From Nemertoderma westbladi (lineage: Eukaryota; Xenacoelomorpha; Nemertodermatida; Nemertodermatidae), in assembly GCA_032718475.1 (NCBI GenBank), contig JAUCBJ010007076.1:1-31343 (forward strand): a DNA stretch of 31,343 nucleotides. Reading direction: 5' to 3'. The position numbers and the translations under genes are program-made. A model generated the notes under the pieces. That model searched no databases, was not told where the DNA came from, and saw nothing but the letters and a program-made list of their open reading frames with translations. Position 1 is the stretch's first letter. Each line of letters opens with the position of its first letter. This document shows positions 30,824 through 31,343 of this stretch, piece by piece.

Positions 30824-31319
30824 GCATAAGAACCAAAACGGATTTCGACCAAGTAGATCAACAATAACTCAGATACTTGCACTACGGAGACTGATTGAAT
30901 GAATTAAGTTAAAGAATCTCCCTGCAGTCATGACTTTTGTGGACTTCAAGAAGGCATTTGACTCCATACATAGAGGTAAAATGCTTGAAATCCTATGAGC
31001 TTATGGAATACCAGAAGTAATGTTGCTGGCATTGGATTGTTGTATTGTGACACAGAAACACAGGTACTCTCACCAGATGGTGAAACTGAGTTTTTCTCAA
31101 TCCTGGCTGGCGTACTGCAAGGTGTCACATTAGCACCATTACTATTTGTAATAGTACTGGATCAGGCAATGAGGACGGCCACAAAGGGTGAAGATCTGGG
31201 ATTCATACTTCAAGAACGCAGAAGTAGTAGATATCCGGCAACTACAGTCACAGACACCGACTTTGCGGATGACATCAACCTGCTCTCTAATACTCTCTAA
31301 TACGCCAGCAGATGCACAG
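30824..31319 (+). pseudogene. RTE reverse transcriptase segment with FADD motif
   Basis: Blocks seen: NQNGFRPSRSTITQI, then VDFKKAFDSI (with a His codon for Arg next to it), a stop in place of Arg near 30996, the same single-base deletion region as the other copy near 31035, AGVLQGVTLAPLLFVIVLD and DTDFADDINLLSNT. The catalytic Asp-Asp is kept here, while the 9334 copy has Asn-Asp. A 10-bp tandem duplication (tactctctaa) sits just before the truncation. Confidence 0.8.
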
Positions 31320-31343
31320 TGTCATATATTGATATTATGTGCC

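Larger units (their letters stand above)
29341..31319 (+). mobile_element. RTE-clade LINE, 5' half with endonuclease, internally deleted and 3'-truncated
   Basis: The downstream part (30823-31319) matches 9660-10150 of the RTE at 9334-10860, so both belong to one family. Here the 5' leader and endonuclease survive. The leader probably starts near 29345 (tctggtcaggtccccag), but this end is inferred. After the endonuclease, ctactgc joins directly to the NQNGFRPSRSTI block, so the RT N-terminus is deleted with ctactgc at the joint. The homology stops at gatgcacag (31319), shortly after FADDI, and the last 24 bases of the window are unrelated to the element. Confidence 0.85.

Overview
The window is eukaryotic, AT-rich genomic DNA from an animal. 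It holds no operons, ribosome-binding sites, tRNAs or CRISPR. It is dominated by decayed retrotransposons, fold-back and terminal-inverted-repeat elements, minisatellites and long poly(C)/poly(G) tracts. The only apparently intact protein-coding genes are two nearly identical intronless copies of a 12-helix major facilitator transporter of the SLC18B1 type. The mix of LINE clades (CR1/jockey-like, RTE), frequent taggcct and accggt words and G/C tracts suggest a marine invertebrate, perhaps a non-vertebrate deuterostome. That host assignment is an inference and weak.

Layout. (1) 205-6410 is a nest. A fold-back element with arms of about 400 bp is split in one arm by a nearly full-length LINE on the minus strand (394-5710; ORF1 then ORF2, both broken). 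That LINE's ORF1 is itself split by a 0.9 kb element with 11-bp perfect terminal inverted repeats (4009-4930). (2) 6910-10860 holds an RTE 3' fragment, a 5'-truncated CR1-like LINE on the minus strand and, head-to-head with it, a 5'-truncated RTE on the plus strand. (3) 11649-14184 is a 2.5 kb block (minisatellite, RTE C-terminal fragment, 20-bp satellite, hairpins) that recurs at 19021-21594. (4) 14185-19020 holds minisatellites, a candidate MITE, C-rich repeats and a long inverted repeat (18215-19410) whose right arm runs into the second block copy. (5) 21565-22821 is transporter copy 1, whose first residues are encoded by the end of the duplicated block: a chimeric junction with 4 bp of microhomology (ATGG). 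(6) 23216-23276 carries a hammerhead-ribozyme-like core of the type found in Penelope-like elements. (7) 23985-25820 is a second fold-back element with another RTE fragment inside it. (8) 27493-28761 is transporter copy 2 with an independent N-terminus; a CR1/L2-like LINE tail lies in its 3' flank. (9) 29341-31319 is an RTE copy with a recognisable endonuclease, an internal deletion and the start of the reverse transcriptase.

The elements do not form a pathway. The story is structural: nested insertion, then segmental duplication with microhomology and hairpins at the breakpoints, which created a second transporter gene with a new start. The least expected items are the chimeric transporter, the hammerhead core, the breakpoint inside a hairpin cluster, and the fold-back elements that carry retroelement pieces. 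All identity statements are by eye; no alignment or database search was run.
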